From DAIOEK01 sp964600595 (GTDB lineage: Bacteria > Chloroflexota > Anaerolineae > Anaerolineales > Anaerolineaceae), in NCBI GenBank assembly GCA_964600595.1, contig CAZRKL010000016.1, positions 1-29,523 on the forward strand: a stretch of 29,523 nucleotides of DNA, in the 5' to 3' direction. The notes below the pieces were generated by a model. The model had not been told where the DNA came from. It ran no database searches and saw nothing but the letters and a program-made list of their open reading frames with translations. Shown here piece by piece: positions 7,781-16,488 of this stretch; the first letter of the stretch is position 1, and each line of letters opens with the position of its first letter. Made by a program: the position numbers and the translations under genes.

Positions 7781-9082
7781 ATGGAAGCGGTGAATGAACA
7801 GAACAGGAAAAAAGCAATTTGGGCGTGGACGATGTATGACTGGGCGAATTCCGCCTTTGTCACCACCATCATGGCGGCAGTGCTGCCGGTATATTATTCT
7901 TCGGTTGCCGCCGCAACACTACCGGCGAATTTAGCTACAGCATACTGGGGATACACAACCAGCCTGGCAGCGTTATTAGCGGCAATTATATCCCCCGTCC
8001 TGGGAGCAATGGCAGATTTTCGAGGCAGCAAGAAAAGCTTCTTGACAATCTTTATGATTATTGGTGTAACCGCTACGGCTTTGATGTACTTTATCAGTAC
8101 TGGAGATTGGCTGCTTGCCTCACTGCTCTTTATTTTTGGACAGATCGGTTTTGCCGGTTCGCTTGTTTATTACGATGCCTTGTTGCCCCATGTGGCATCT
8201 GACAAAGAAATTGATATGGTCAGTAGTCGTGGCTACGCAATGGGGTATATTGGGGGCGGAATTCTGCTGGCTGTCAATCTGGCAATGATTATGCTTGCCC
8301 CTGAAAATCTTACCGGGTTGATGACTCGCCTGAGCTTTCTGACCGTAGCTGTCTGGTGGTTTGTCTTTACACTGCCCTTATTGAAATTTGTGTCAGAACC
8401 CAAACGGCGAATACTGGCAGGAGAAGAGAATTTCAAACCATTACAGGCTGCCCTATCGCGGTTATCGAGTACATTCAAAGAGTTGCGCAAATATCAAGAA
8501 CTGTCCAAGTTCCTGTTGGCGTTCTGGGTCTACTCTAATGGAATTGGGACCATCATCCTGATGGCTACCATCTATGGCGCTGAAATCGGAATTGGGCAGA
8601 CCACCTTAATTGGCACTTTACTGATGGTGCAATTCCTCGCCGCTCCATTTGCGATTTTCTTTGGCTGGCTTCCCAAGAAAATTGGCACCAAGCCTTCGAT
8701 CTATATTGCACTGGGAATCTACTGCATTATTGCCATTGCGGGATACTTTTTACAATACGAATGGCAATTCTGGGCATTGGGCGCAGGTGTGGCTACTGTG
8801 CAAGGTGGATCACAAGCGCTCAGCCGCTCACTCTTTGGCCGCATGATGCCCAAGAGTAAAAGCGCGGAGTTTTATTCATTCTTCAGCGTTTTTGAAAAAT
8901 TCTCCACCATACTGGGTCCTGCCTTGTTTGGTGTGGTTTCTCAAATTATGGGAGAAAGCCGTTTGAGTATCGTTTCTCTGCTGATCTTCTTCGTGGTTGG
9001 AATAGTAATTTTGAGAACGGTCAATGTAGAAAAAGGAATTGCCATTGCTGAGGCAGAAGAGCTCAACATGAAAACGATTTGA
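7781..9082 (+). CDS. UMF1-family MFS transporter
   Basis: This 433-residue integral membrane protein has about 12 membrane helices. The N-terminal signature AWTMYDWANSAF identifies the UMF1/Atg22-like branch of the major facilitator superfamily. The inter-helix motif MADFRGSKK follows helix 2. A charged loop at about residues 210-245 separates the two six-helix halves. AGGAG lies 5 nt before the ATG. Family members are thought to export amino acids or other small molecules, but the substrate of this branch in bacteria is not established. The gene is alone, diverging from the arsR operon and ending in a bidirectional terminator. Confidence 0.88.
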   Translation: MEAVNEQNRKKAIWAWTMYDWANSAFVTTIMAAVLPVYYSSVAAATLPANLATAYWGYTTSLAALLAAIISPVLGAMADFRGSKKSFLTIFMIIGVTATALMYFISTGDWLLASLLFIFGQIGFAGSLVYYDALLPHVASDKEIDMVSSRGYAMGYIGGGILLAVNLAMIMLAPENLTGLMTRLSFLTVAVWWFVFTLPLLKFVSEPKRRILAGEENFKPLQAALSRLSSTFKELRKYQELSKFLLAFWVYSNGIGTIILMATIYGAEIGIGQTTLIGTLLMVQFLAAPFAIFFGWLPKKIGTKPSIYIALGIYCIIAIAGYFLQYEWQFWALGAGVATVQGGSQALSRSLFGRMMPKSKSAEFYSFFSVFEKFSTILGPALFGVVSQIMGESRLSIVSLLIFFVVGIVILRTVNVEKGIAIAEAEELNMKTI

Positions 9083-9090
9083 TTAAAACA

Positions 9091-9124
9091 AAAATGGAGC
9101 GGTTACTCACCGCTCCATTTTTGT
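9091..9124 (+). terminator. Bidirectional terminator between UMF1 and mce
   Basis: A perfect 12-bp stem (9091-9102 with 9110-9121) has a 7-nt loop. T runs on the plus side and A runs on the other side serve both convergent genes. Confidence 0.85.
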
Positions 9125-9126
9125 AT

Positions 9127-9534
9127 CTACTTGGTTACTTCATACAATTCCAGCAGAACTCCACCGGTTGCTTTGGGATGAACAAATGCCATCTTCCGAC
9201 CGGGTTCTTCGATAGGTGTCTCATTAATCAAACGGAAGCCTTTGGCTTTTAGATCCGCGAGCATCGCCTCAATATCATCCGTCTCCAGGCAAAGGTGATG
9301 GATGCCCTGACCTTTGTCAGTTAAAAACTTAGCCATGGTGGAATCTTCTGCTGTGGGGGCGACCAGTTCGACATCGCTTTCGCCAACAGGCAGGAAGGCA
9401 ACCTTCGATTTCTGGCGGGCAACTTCTTCAACATGGTGGAGTTTCATCCCCAACCCTTCAGTCCAGAATGGTAACGCTTCTTCAATGTTGTTTACCGCAA
9501 TACCGATATGGTTGATCTTGGTTAATTTTGCCAT
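9127..9534 (-). CDS. mce: Methylmalonyl-CoA epimerase
   Basis: The enzyme interconverts the S and R forms of methylmalonyl-CoA so that the mutase can use them. This 135-residue protein has two VOC-type beta-alpha-beta repeats: INHIGIAV at the start and GIHHLCLE at the start of the second. H9, E56, H80 and E129 fit the metal site of the family. The ATG at 9534 is chosen because the family starts at this point and GGAGGAG precedes it; an in-frame ATG at 9561 would add nine unrelated residues. It follows the mutase gene on the same strand after 64 nt, which supports a shared propionate or branched-chain pathway. Confidence 0.93.
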   Translation of the reverse strand: MAKLTKINHIGIAVNNIEEALPFWTEGLGMKLHHVEEVARQKSKVAFLPVGESDVELVAPTAEDSTMAKFLTDKGQGIHHLCLETDDIEAMLADLKAKGFRLINETPIEEPGRKMAFVHPKATGGVLLELYEVTK

Positions 9535-9565
9535 CTCTCCTCCGGTATGATTATTCTTCAATATC

Positions 9566-9578
9566 AGGGTCTGACCCT
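9566..9578. repeat. GACCC palindrome in the mutase-epimerase spacer
   Basis: AGGGTC and GACCCT form a perfect 6-1-6 palindrome between the two genes. It could be an operator or a copy of a dispersed REP-like intergenic motif. Only one copy is present in this window. Confidence 0.4.
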
Positions 9579-9598
9579 AAAAGTCAATTTGTTGCTGT

Positions 9599-11010
9599 TT
9601 AGCCCCAGCTGGGAGCATGATATTCGCCCCAGACCTGCCGCAGGATTCCGGTGATCTCGCCCAGGGTGATATCGCTATCCACACATTCCACAAATAACGG
9701 CATCAGACTATCGGTTCCATGCGCGGCTTTTTCAAGCCTTGTAAGCATTTCGCTCACTTTACCAGAATCTCGTTGTGCGCGCAGTTCAGCCAGCCGGGTA
9801 CGCTGATTTGCTTCGATGCTGGGATTTACTTTGAGACGATCCATATCGAGTTTTTCGTTAACCTGGAAGGCGTTAACACCTACCAGGGTTGAATCTTTTG
9901 TTTCCAATGAACGTTGATACTGGTAGGCGGCTTCTTGGATTTCGTTTTGCATGTATCCGGCTTCAATGGCTGACAGTGCACCACCCATATCATCGATCTT
10001 GCTTATATACTCAGTCGCCCGTTTTTCGATCTCATCCGTCAGGTATTCAATCATATAAGAACCGGCGAGAGGATCCACGGTATCGGCAACACCGGATTCG
10101 TATGCAATAATTTGCTGGGTGCGCAGCGCAACACGGACCGATTTTTCAGTTGGAAGCCACAGGGCTTCATCCATGCTGTTGGTGTGCANNNNNNNNNNNN
10201 NNNNNNNNNNNNNNNNNNNNNNNNNNNNNNNNNNNNNNNNNNNNNNNNNNNNNNNNNNNNNNNNNNNNNNNNNNNNNNNNNNNNNNNNGTTGATCCCGCC
10301 TCGCGGATGTGATAACCGGAAATACTGATGGTGTTCCACTTGGGTACTTCGCGGGTACAAAACTCAAATACATCGGTGATCAGGCGCATCGATGGCGCCG
10401 GTGGGAAGATGTATGTTCCACGAGCTACATATTCTTTAAGTATGTCGTTCTGAATGGTTCCCCGTAATGCATTTGAGGCGACACCTTGCTTGCGAGCCAC
10501 AGCGATGTACATTGCCAGCAGGATGGAAGCCGGAGCATTGATGGTCATGCTCGTGGAAACCTGATCCAGAGGGATCTCGCTGAAGAGTAATTCCATATCT
10601 TTCATTGAGGAGATGGATACACCGACTTTGCCGACTTCGCCAAGCGCCATGGGATGATCAGCGTCGTATCCGATTTGGGTTGGCAGGTCAAAAGCAACCG
10701 ACAACCCTGTCTGCCCTTGCTGGAGCAGGTAGCGGTAGCGTTTGTTGGATTCTTCTGCCGACGCGTAACCAGCATACTGGCGCATGGTCCAGAAACGGCC
10801 GCGGTACATATTGGGTTGGACACCACGGGTGAAAGGAAATTCACCCGGAAAGCCCAATTGTTCTTCATAATCCTTAGGTTGGGGGATTTGGATATCTGGA
10901 ACTGGAATGGAAGATGGAGTGGAGAATTCTTTTTTTCGTTCTGCGTTTTTCGTGACCGCAGGTTTCAAAACAGCTTCTTCCCACCTCTTGAATTCGCTCT
11001 CAACGCTCAT
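9599..11010 (-). CDS. Methylmalonyl-CoA mutase large (catalytic) subunit, interrupted by a gap
   Basis: The B12-dependent mutase converts R-methylmalonyl-CoA to succinyl-CoA. The N-terminal part (11010 to 10289) has GVQPNMYRGRFWTMRQYAG and GLSVAFDLPTQIGYD, and ends at SISGYHIREAGS. The part after the gap (10188 to 9599) starts near HTNSMDEALWLPTE and runs to the end of the TIM-barrel subunit at YHAPSWG. There is no B12-binding domain, so this is the split alpha-type subunit needing a separate small subunit, which is not in the window. The ATG at 11010 has GAGG about 7 nt upstream. The two parts are in different frames relative to the 100 N; homologues have about 112 residues there. A related acyl-CoA mutase such as isobutyryl-CoA mutase is possible, but the adjacent epimerase favours methylmalonyl-CoA. 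Confidence 0.92.
10189..10288. other. Assembly gap 2 (100 N) inside the mutase gene
   Basis: This is a run of 100 N. The mutase frame differs by one on the two sides, so the true length must leave remainder 2 on division by 3, which 100 does not. Confidence 0.99.
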
Positions 11011-11177
11011 AAACACCTCATTTGGATGAAAGTATTGGATTGTGAGACATATCAAGTATACACGAGATGCAAATTCAAAGGTGATAAATGCACGAATAAG
11101 CAAACAATTCTTCCGAAACGGAAACGACATATTGTAGAAAATGGAAGGGCGGATGGTTGAATATTTCGTGAACTATC

Positions 11178-11206
11178 TTGACAAAGAATATCTCACATCA
11201 TAAAAT
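11178..11206 (+). promoter_or_regulatory. Sigma-70-type promoter of the tetR efflux operon
   Basis: TTGACA at 11178-11183 is perfect. A 17-bp spacer leads to TAAAAT at 11201-11206. The predicted start of transcription lies near 11213, inside the palindrome that follows. Confidence 0.85.
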
Positions 11207-11208
11207 AT

Positions 11209-11239
11209 CATTAATAAACCGACTGTCGGTTTATTAATG
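11209..11239. promoter_or_regulatory. 31-bp palindromic TetR operator
   Basis: Two perfect 15-bp arms (11209-11223 and 11225-11239) flank a central T. The core is ACCGACTGTCGGT, typical of TetR-family operators. It covers the predicted start of transcription and ends 7 nt before the tetR start codon. Confidence 0.85.
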
Positions 11240-11246
11240 GAGAAGA

Positions 11247-11710
11247 ATGGCTCGCAAATTCAACGAAATTGAGCACAACCAAAAGCGGAATGATATTCTG
11301 GATGCTGCCCTCAGAAGGGTTTACACCGTTGGGTACGACAATATGGCCATCCAGGATATTCTCGACGATCTGAAAATATCCAAAGGGGCATTCTATCATT
11401 ACTTCACTTCAAAACCTGATTTGCTGCATGGGATTATTACAAGGATGGTTGATGAGGTATTTAGCGTTCTCAGCCCAATTCTTGAGAATCAGGAAATTGA
11501 TGCCGTAGAAAAACTTCGCCGTTATTTCTCCGCTGCATCCATGTGGAAGAGTGAACACCTGACTGAAATGCTTCCAATTTTTAAAGTCTGGTATGCGGAT
11601 GAAAATGTTCTGGTCAGAGAAAAAATCTACTCGGCTTCTGAACAGATCATCATACCCATTCTTTCCGGAATTATTAAACAGGGTATTCGCGAAGGGACGA
11701 TGCATTCACA
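11247..11710 (+). CDS. TetR-family transcriptional repressor, 3' end in gap
   Basis: The visible 154 residues contain the TetR DNA-binding domain: RNDILDAALRRVYTVGYDN followed by the recognition segment ISKGAFYHYFTSKPDLL (about 47-63). The variable ligand-binding domain then begins. Family members have about 190-200 residues, so around 40 are missing in gap 3. GGAG lies just upstream of the ATG. It sits directly behind a strong promoter and palindrome and ahead of an efflux system, so autorepression and control of the pump by an unknown ligand is the likely scheme. The frame happens to stay open through the N run into the next gene, but that is not a fusion. Confidence 0.9.
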
Positions 11711-11810
11711 NNNNNNNNNNNNNNNNNNNNNNNNNNNNNNNNNNNNNNNNNNNNNNNNNNNNNNNNNNNNNNNNNNNNNNNNNNNNNNNNNNNNNNNNNN
11801 NNNNNNNNNN
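11711..11810. other. Assembly gap 3 (100 N) between tetR and the first permease
   Basis: This is a run of 100 N. It must hide the last ~40 residues of TetR and the first ~55 residues of the permease, so at least about 285 nt plus any spacer are missing. Confidence 0.98.
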
Positions 11811-12890
11811 GCCATCCGTGTGCTGGGTGGGAACATCCAGGTGCACGCAGAAGGTTATAGCGAAAAAGTGGAACAAATGCCACTGATCCCTCTCAATGAT
11901 GAAGATCAGGTTATTCAAGCTGCACTGGCGCAACCTGAGGTAGTGACCGCTGTTAGAAGAATCACAACCGGTGGGATGACGACAAATCATGAAGGCGCTT
12001 TTGCAGTAACCATACTCGGGATCGAACCAGAAAACGAAATGGATTTCAGTCTTGTCCCCGGAAAGACCAATGAAGGACGGTTTATAAAACCGGATGATGG
12101 TGATTCCATTGTGATTGGTAAGGGACTGGCAATTGCCATGGATGTTAAACCGGGTGATCAAATTACGCTGGTTGGTAAAGGCGCCCATGAGCAGATGCGG
12201 AAACGCACCATGACCATTGTGGGGACATATGATTTAGGCATGCGTGATGTTGAAAAGCAAACGGTTTATATCTCCCTGCCCGAAGCGCAAGATCTATATG
12301 GACTGACAGGACAGATTACCGAGGTTGCAATTGCCATTAAACAGATTGGTTCTGAACAAGATGTTATCTCACGCCTTGAAAAAACCATCACCGGGAATGA
12401 AATAAATTCCTGGCAAACGAACTATCCTGATCTCAATTCAGCCATCACCACAAAGACGGGTGTGATGAATATTTTCAGCATCATCCTGCTGGTAATTGCT
12501 GGCATTGGGATCATGAATTTACTTCTGATGGCAATTTTTGAGCGCACTCGTGAAATTGGTATTCTGGGAGCTCTGGGTTTGAAACCGCGACAGATCTCCA
12601 TTTTGTTCCTCCTTGAAGGAGCTATGATGGGTCTGGTGGGCGCTGCTGTTGGAATTGTGTTTGGTCTGATTATCAACGCGATACTGGGGAAAGTTGGCTT
12701 TGATTACAGTCAATTCACCTCTTTGACCGAATACACAGCATTGATCAGCGGCAGAGTATATTCCAGCCTGGGTTTACAGCAATTACCCGGTCACCTCGTC
12801 ACAGTAATCATCATTTCCATCCTGGCATCTTTCTATCCTGCCTACGAGGCATCGCTGAATGATCCGGCAGTTTCTTTGCATACGGTGTGA
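11811..12890 (+). CDS. FtsX/MacB-type ABC permease, 5' end in gap
   Basis: The visible 359 residues lack the first membrane helix, lost in gap 3. What remains is the MacB-type periplasmic core (about the first 215 residues) and an FtsX domain with three membrane helices. The region IFERTREIGILGALGLKPRQI is the conserved coupling segment after the second helix of the protein. The gene is homologous to the next permease, with which it shares FERTREIGIL, and probably pairs with it as a heterodimer. The 8-nt spacing to the next start implies coupled translation. Such transporters expel substrates or lipoproteins by mechanotransmission rather than by a membrane channel; the cargo is unknown. Confidence 0.88.
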   Translation, partial: AIRVLGGNIQVHAEGYSEKVEQMPLIPLNDEDQVIQAALAQPEVVTAVRRITTGGMTTNHEGAFAVTILGIEPENEMDFSLVPGKTNEGRFIKPDDGDSIVIGKGLAIAMDVKPGDQITLVGKGAHEQMRKRTMTIVGTYDLGMRDVEKQTVYISLPEAQDLYGLTGQITEVAIAIKQIGSEQDVISRLEKTITGNEINSWQTNYPDLNSAITTKTGVMNIFSIILLVIAGIGIMNLLLMAIFERTREIGILGALGLKPRQISILFLLEGAMMGLVGAAVGIVFGLIINAILGKVGFDYSQFTSLTEYTALISGRVYSSLGLQQLPGHLVTVIIISILASFYPAYEASLNDPAVSLHTV

Positions 12891-12898
12891 GGTGAACA

Positions 12899-14122
12899 AT
12901 GATTCAAATAATTAAAATGGCAATCCGGGATCTCACCCGAAATGTACGCAGAACTGCTCTATCAGCATTGGCTCTCGGTCTCGGCTTGGGTCTGTTATTG
13001 CTCATGGCTGCTGTGGTTCGTGGAGAAATTCGTGATTCAATCGAAAAATCCATCAAACTTCAGAGCGGTCACATTCAAATCCAGGCAGCTTCGTACGATC
13101 AGGATAAAACCAGTCTGGTCTGGAAAGATCTAATCGAAGGACCAGAAGCTCTGGCTGCCAGTGTAGCCAAACTGCCGAATGTGAAAGTCGCTACACCCAG
13201 ATTAATTGCAACTGGAATTATCAACGCGGGTGAGGTTTCAAGAGGTGTCCAGATTGTGGGAACCGATCCGGTGTCAGAGGCAAACGATCCATACCGGGAT
13301 GGTATTGTAGCGGGTTCTTATATCACCGCTGATGACCGGGATGGTCTGCTCATCGGGCAATCTCTGGCAGAAAAACTTTCCTTATCGGCAGGTGATGATG
13401 TATTGCTTCTGGCAAACACCTCTGATGGGGATGTGATCGAACAATCCTTTACCATCCGGGGAGTGTATACAACGCATACGCCATCCCTCGATGAGGGGAC
13501 AGTGTTGCTGCCTCTGGCAAAAGCGCAAGCAATCACCAATACCGGTGGTCATGCCAGTAATATCTTCATCCTGCTTCAGGATCGGGAAAAAGCGCAAGAA
13601 GTGATTAACCTGATGCAGACAGAGAAGTATAAGATACAGACATGGGTGGATATGAATCCGCTCATCGTGCAGATGGAATCTTTTTCCGGCGCCTATATGA
13701 TCCTTCTCTATCTGATCGTACTGGGTGTTACAGCAACTGTGGTTGTTAATGCCCTAATCATGGCAGTGTTTGAGCGAACACGTGAGATCGGCATTTTATC
13801 TGCCATCGGAATGCGCAGCCGCCGGATTATGGCCATGTTCCTGGCAGAATCTGCCGTTCTTGCGGGTCTGGGAATAATCTTCGGATTAATTCTGGGCGCA
13901 CTGTTCGTCACCTATTCGGTAAAAGTCGGATTCTATATCGGTGATATGGGCGTATCCGGGTTGGCGTTGCCTGACCGGTTGTATGGGTATGTTGTCCCTG
14001 GTGATGTGATCTCATTAACTATTACAGCGCTGGTCGTTACTCTGCTGGCGTCTTTATACCCGGCGATCCTGGCTGCCCGAATGCAGCCCGTGGAAGCTTT
14101 ACGGGGCGGCAAGCAGTCTTAA
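12899..14122 (+). CDS. FtsX/MacB-type ABC permease
   Basis: This complete 407-residue permease has an N-terminal membrane helix (about 20-42), an external MacB-like core domain (about 43-260), and an FtsX domain with three further helices. FERTREIGILSAIGMRSRRI is the conserved cytoplasmic coupling segment. The start is 8 nt after the stop of the first permease, with GAGG overlapping that stop. Together with the preceding permease, the ATPase and the adaptor it forms a MacAB-like efflux or extrusion unit. The protein ends with the family-typical PVEALRGGK. Confidence 0.92.
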   Translation: MIQIIKMAIRDLTRNVRRTALSALALGLGLGLLLLMAAVVRGEIRDSIEKSIKLQSGHIQIQAASYDQDKTSLVWKDLIEGPEALAASVAKLPNVKVATPRLIATGIINAGEVSRGVQIVGTDPVSEANDPYRDGIVAGSYITADDRDGLLIGQSLAEKLSLSAGDDVLLLANTSDGDVIEQSFTIRGVYTTHTPSLDEGTVLLPLAKAQAITNTGGHASNIFILLQDREKAQEVINLMQTEKYKIQTWVDMNPLIVQMESFSGAYMILLYLIVLGVTATVVVNALIMAVFERTREIGILSAIGMRSRRIMAMFLAESAVLAGLGIIFGLILGALFVTYSVKVGFYIGDMGVSGLALPDRLYGYVVPGDVISLTITALVVTLLASLYPAILAARMQPVEALRGGKQS

Positions 14123-14135
14123 AGGAGAAGATGAA

Positions 14136-14822
14136 ATGGAAGTCACAAAAATTGAAAATGTAACCAAAGTTTATACCATCGGGAAGCTGGAAACTCACGC
14201 GTTGCGGGGTATTGATCTCTCGATTGAAAAGGGCGAGTTTACTGCCCTGGTCGGTCCATCTGGATCAGGAAAAACCACTTTATTACAGTTAATTGGATGT
14301 CTGGATACGCCCTCGAGTGGCAAGATTTATGTAAATGGAAAGGATGTATCCACATTGAAAAGGGATGAACGGGCGGATATCCGACGTGGCCAGATTGGAT
14401 TCGTGTTCCAGTTCTTTGCCTTGATCCCGACCTTAACCGCGTACGAGAATGTTGAGATGCCTCTGCTCCTCAATAATATGGAAGCTGCTGCGCGGAAATC
14501 CAGGGTCATGGAGTTGCTCCAATCTGTTGACCTGGCAGACAGGGCGCACCACCGACCTGATCAATTAAGTGGTGGCGAACAACAGCGGGTTGCCGTTGCT
14601 CGAGCTCTTGCATCCAACCCGATACTGGTTCTTGCAGATGAACCGACCGCCAACCTGGATACTGAAAATGGCAAGCAAGTAATGGAAACCATGCTGCGAT
14701 TAAATAAAGAGACAGGAGTCACTTTTGTTTTTGCCACGCATGATCCACGTGTGATCCATTACGCGCAGCGCGTGGTAACCCTCCGGGATGGGGTCATCGA
14801 ATCCAACGGGACAGCAAAGTAA
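14136..14822 (+). CDS. ABC transporter ATPase (LolD/MacB family)
   Basis: This 228-residue ATPase has a complete set of motifs: Walker A GPSGSGKTT at 40-48, Q-loop in FVFQFFALIPTLTA, signature LSGGEQQ from 144, Walker B ending at D168-E169, and the switch histidine H202. The FFALIPTLTAYENVEMPL segment is typical of the family that serves FtsX/MacB-type permeases. AAAGGAG precedes the ATG. It lies 13 nt after the second permease in the same operon and powers the complex from the cytoplasmic side. Confidence 0.95.
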   Translation: MEVTKIENVTKVYTIGKLETHALRGIDLSIEKGEFTALVGPSGSGKTTLLQLIGCLDTPSSGKIYVNGKDVSTLKRDERADIRRGQIGFVFQFFALIPTLTAYENVEMPLLLNNMEAAARKSRVMELLQSVDLADRAHHRPDQLSGGEQQRVAVARALASNPILVLADEPTANLDTENGKQVMETMLRLNKETGVTFVFATHDPRVIHYAQRVVTLRDGVIESNGTAK

Positions 14823-14839
14823 ACAGAATGGAGTAAAGA

Positions 14840-15910
14840 ATGCGGATTATTGCATTATTTTTCATCCCAATGTTGATCTTAACAGGTTGCTCTGTCGGAG
14901 GATCTTCTCCGACAGCAGTACCCACCCTGAATCTGGATGAGATAACACCTGTGACTGAAACATCACCTTCTGGTGACGTACCAGCCTCAAGCGGAGTCAC
15001 AGCTAGCGGTATCCTGGTTCCAATTCAGGAGTCGCGCATTGGCAGCAAATCCATAAACCAGGTGGAAAGTGTACATGTTTCTCTGGGTGATGAGGTAACA
15101 CAAGGGCAACTCCTTGCCACACTGGGTGGTAAACAAGAAGCAGAAGCATCCCTGGCTGCTGCAGAAGCTGCGGCAATATCTGCCCAGAGCGAGTTTGACA
15201 ACTGGATACAGGAGGCACCCATCCGTTACGCCCAGTTAGAAAAAAATATTGTGGTCGCGCGTGAAGCGTTAATTGAATCACAGCGTCTGTTGACCCACCT
15301 GGAATATCAACGTTGGTTGTGGATTACAAAGAGCGAGAAACAGATTCAACGGATCGAAAAAGAAAAGAAAACGAAATACAGCAATCCCACCAACGAAACA
15401 CTTGATAAAGCAAAAGCAGATTTGAAATTAAAAGAAGCGGAACTTATCGAGTTGAAAAGGAAGTTTGCCAGTTTTGTGGATGGCATCGATCCGGTGGAGT
15501 TATCCCAACGCAAGGCTGCGCTTGAGAGCGTGCAAAAACAGGCATCTGGCGCGCGAGAGCAACTGGATGCCCTGGATGTCAAAGCACCTTTTAATGGAGT
15601 GGTGAGCCAGGTAAATATACACACTGGAGATATGGTGAATCCGGGGCAGGTGTTGTTTATCGTGACAGATTCAACATCCTTACGGGTGGAGACTACTGAC
15701 CTCAGTGAACGGGATACCCCTCAAGTACAGACCGGAATGACAGTTACAGTGAGGATCAAGCCATTAGGCGTAACCGTAGATGGTGTGGTCAAAGCCATCG
15801 CCGCCAGGGCAGATACCATTGGTGGAGATGTGGTTTACACCGCGGTGATCGAGTTGGAGGAAATTCCAGTTGATGCCCGGGCGGGTATGAGCGTGGAAGT
15901 GGATTTCTAA
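14840..15910 (+). CDS. HlyD/MacA-like efflux adaptor lipoprotein
   Basis: A 16-residue signal peptide ends in the lipobox LTGC (cysteine 17), so the protein is anchored to the outer face of the membrane. The first half of the lipoyl-like domain (ESVHVSLGDEVTQGQLLATL) precedes a long Glu/Ala/Lys-rich coiled coil (about 95-240). The second half (VKAPFNGVVSQVNIHTGDMV) and a beta-barrel follow. It is 356 residues long, near the usual size. It closes the tetR-permease-permease-ATPase operon, 17 nt after the ATPase. If the host has a single membrane, as expected for Chloroflexota, the adaptor may work without an outer-membrane channel; that is inference. Confidence 0.9.
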   Translation: MRIIALFFIPMLILTGCSVGGSSPTAVPTLNLDEITPVTETSPSGDVPASSGVTASGILVPIQESRIGSKSINQVESVHVSLGDEVTQGQLLATLGGKQEAEASLAAAEAAAISAQSEFDNWIQEAPIRYAQLEKNIVVAREALIESQRLLTHLEYQRWLWITKSEKQIQRIEKEKKTKYSNPTNETLDKAKADLKLKEAELIELKRKFASFVDGIDPVELSQRKAALESVQKQASGAREQLDALDVKAPFNGVVSQVNIHTGDMVNPGQVLFIVTDSTSLRVETTDLSERDTPQVQTGMTVTVRIKPLGVTVDGVVKAIAARADTIGGDVVYTAVIELEEIPVDARAGMSVEVDF

Positions 15911-15920
15911 GCAATCAAGT

Positions 15921-15950
15921 ACAAAGAGGAGCGATAAGGCTCCTCTTTGT
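15921..15950. terminator. Hairpin between the efflux operon and the thioesterase gene
   Basis: A perfect 12-bp stem (15921-15932 with 15939-15950) with a 6-nt loop lies between two convergent genes. The T tract after it is broken (gtttattt), so it may terminate weakly in both directions. Confidence 0.7.
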
Positions 15951-15952
15951 GT

Positions 15953-16354
15953 TTATTTCACCAGTTTCATCTTTTCGGAAAGCCGGGCATTGTATTTATC
16001 CCAGTCAATAATAAACCTTTCATGTTCGCCTTCAGCGATCTTTTCAGATTCATCCCAGGCTTCTACTTTAAAGCGGAGCCGGCGGCGATCCACTTCCAAT
16101 AATTTACTCTTGAATTTCACCTTCATCCCAACCGGGGTGGCTGCCAGGTGGCGGACATTCACCAGAATCCCAACTGTGCTTTGCCCTTCAGGCAGCAAGT
16201 TTACCACTGCGATGTGGCAGGATCTTTCGAGATACATGATCATACGTGGCGTACTTAACACGGGAGGGAGGGTTTCACCGCCGTATTTCCGGGCGGTTTC
16301 GTTTTCATCCACTAATATTTCAATTTCACCAGTCAATCCGGGTTCAATTTGCAT
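15953..16354 (-). CDS. Hotdog-fold thioesterase, FlK-like
   Basis: This 133-residue single hotdog domain resembles fluoroacetyl-CoA thioesterase FlK. T35, E43 and H69 occur with spacings of 8 and 26 residues, identical to the FlK triad T42, E50, H76. The context STPRMIMYLE and VRHLAATPVGMKV also matches. It probably hydrolyses a small acyl-CoA. Fluoroacetyl-CoA itself is unlikely as the natural substrate, since many bacteria carry such homologues without organofluorine pathways. GAGG lies about 6 nt before the ATG. It is divergent from lysS. Confidence 0.8.
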   Translation of the reverse strand: MQIEPGLTGEIEILVDENETARKYGGETLPPVLSTPRMIMYLERSCHIAVVNLLPEGQSTVGILVNVRHLAATPVGMKVKFKSKLLEVDRRRLRFKVEAWDESEKIAEGEHERFIIDWDKYNARLSEKMKLVK

Positions 16355-16377
16355 GATATCCTCGCCAGTTTTTCAAT

Positions 16378-16383
16378 ATTATA
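16378..16383 (-). promoter_or_regulatory. Possible -10 box of the thioesterase gene
   Basis: TATAAT on the minus strand lies 24 nt before the start codon. No convincing -35 is seen. Confidence 0.4.
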
Positions 16384-16488
16384 CAGTCTGTCGGGCAAGG
16401 ATGTGGATGTTTCTGGCTGATGTTGAACTCGCATCAACAGAACCTGGAATTAACCACACTGCAATCATAGAGAGGCGCGTTTTTCATT

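Noticed and set aside
10654..11160. A 168-codon open frame on the plus strand.
   Set aside because: It overlaps the mutase gene antisense and shows no recognisable domain or ribosome-binding site.
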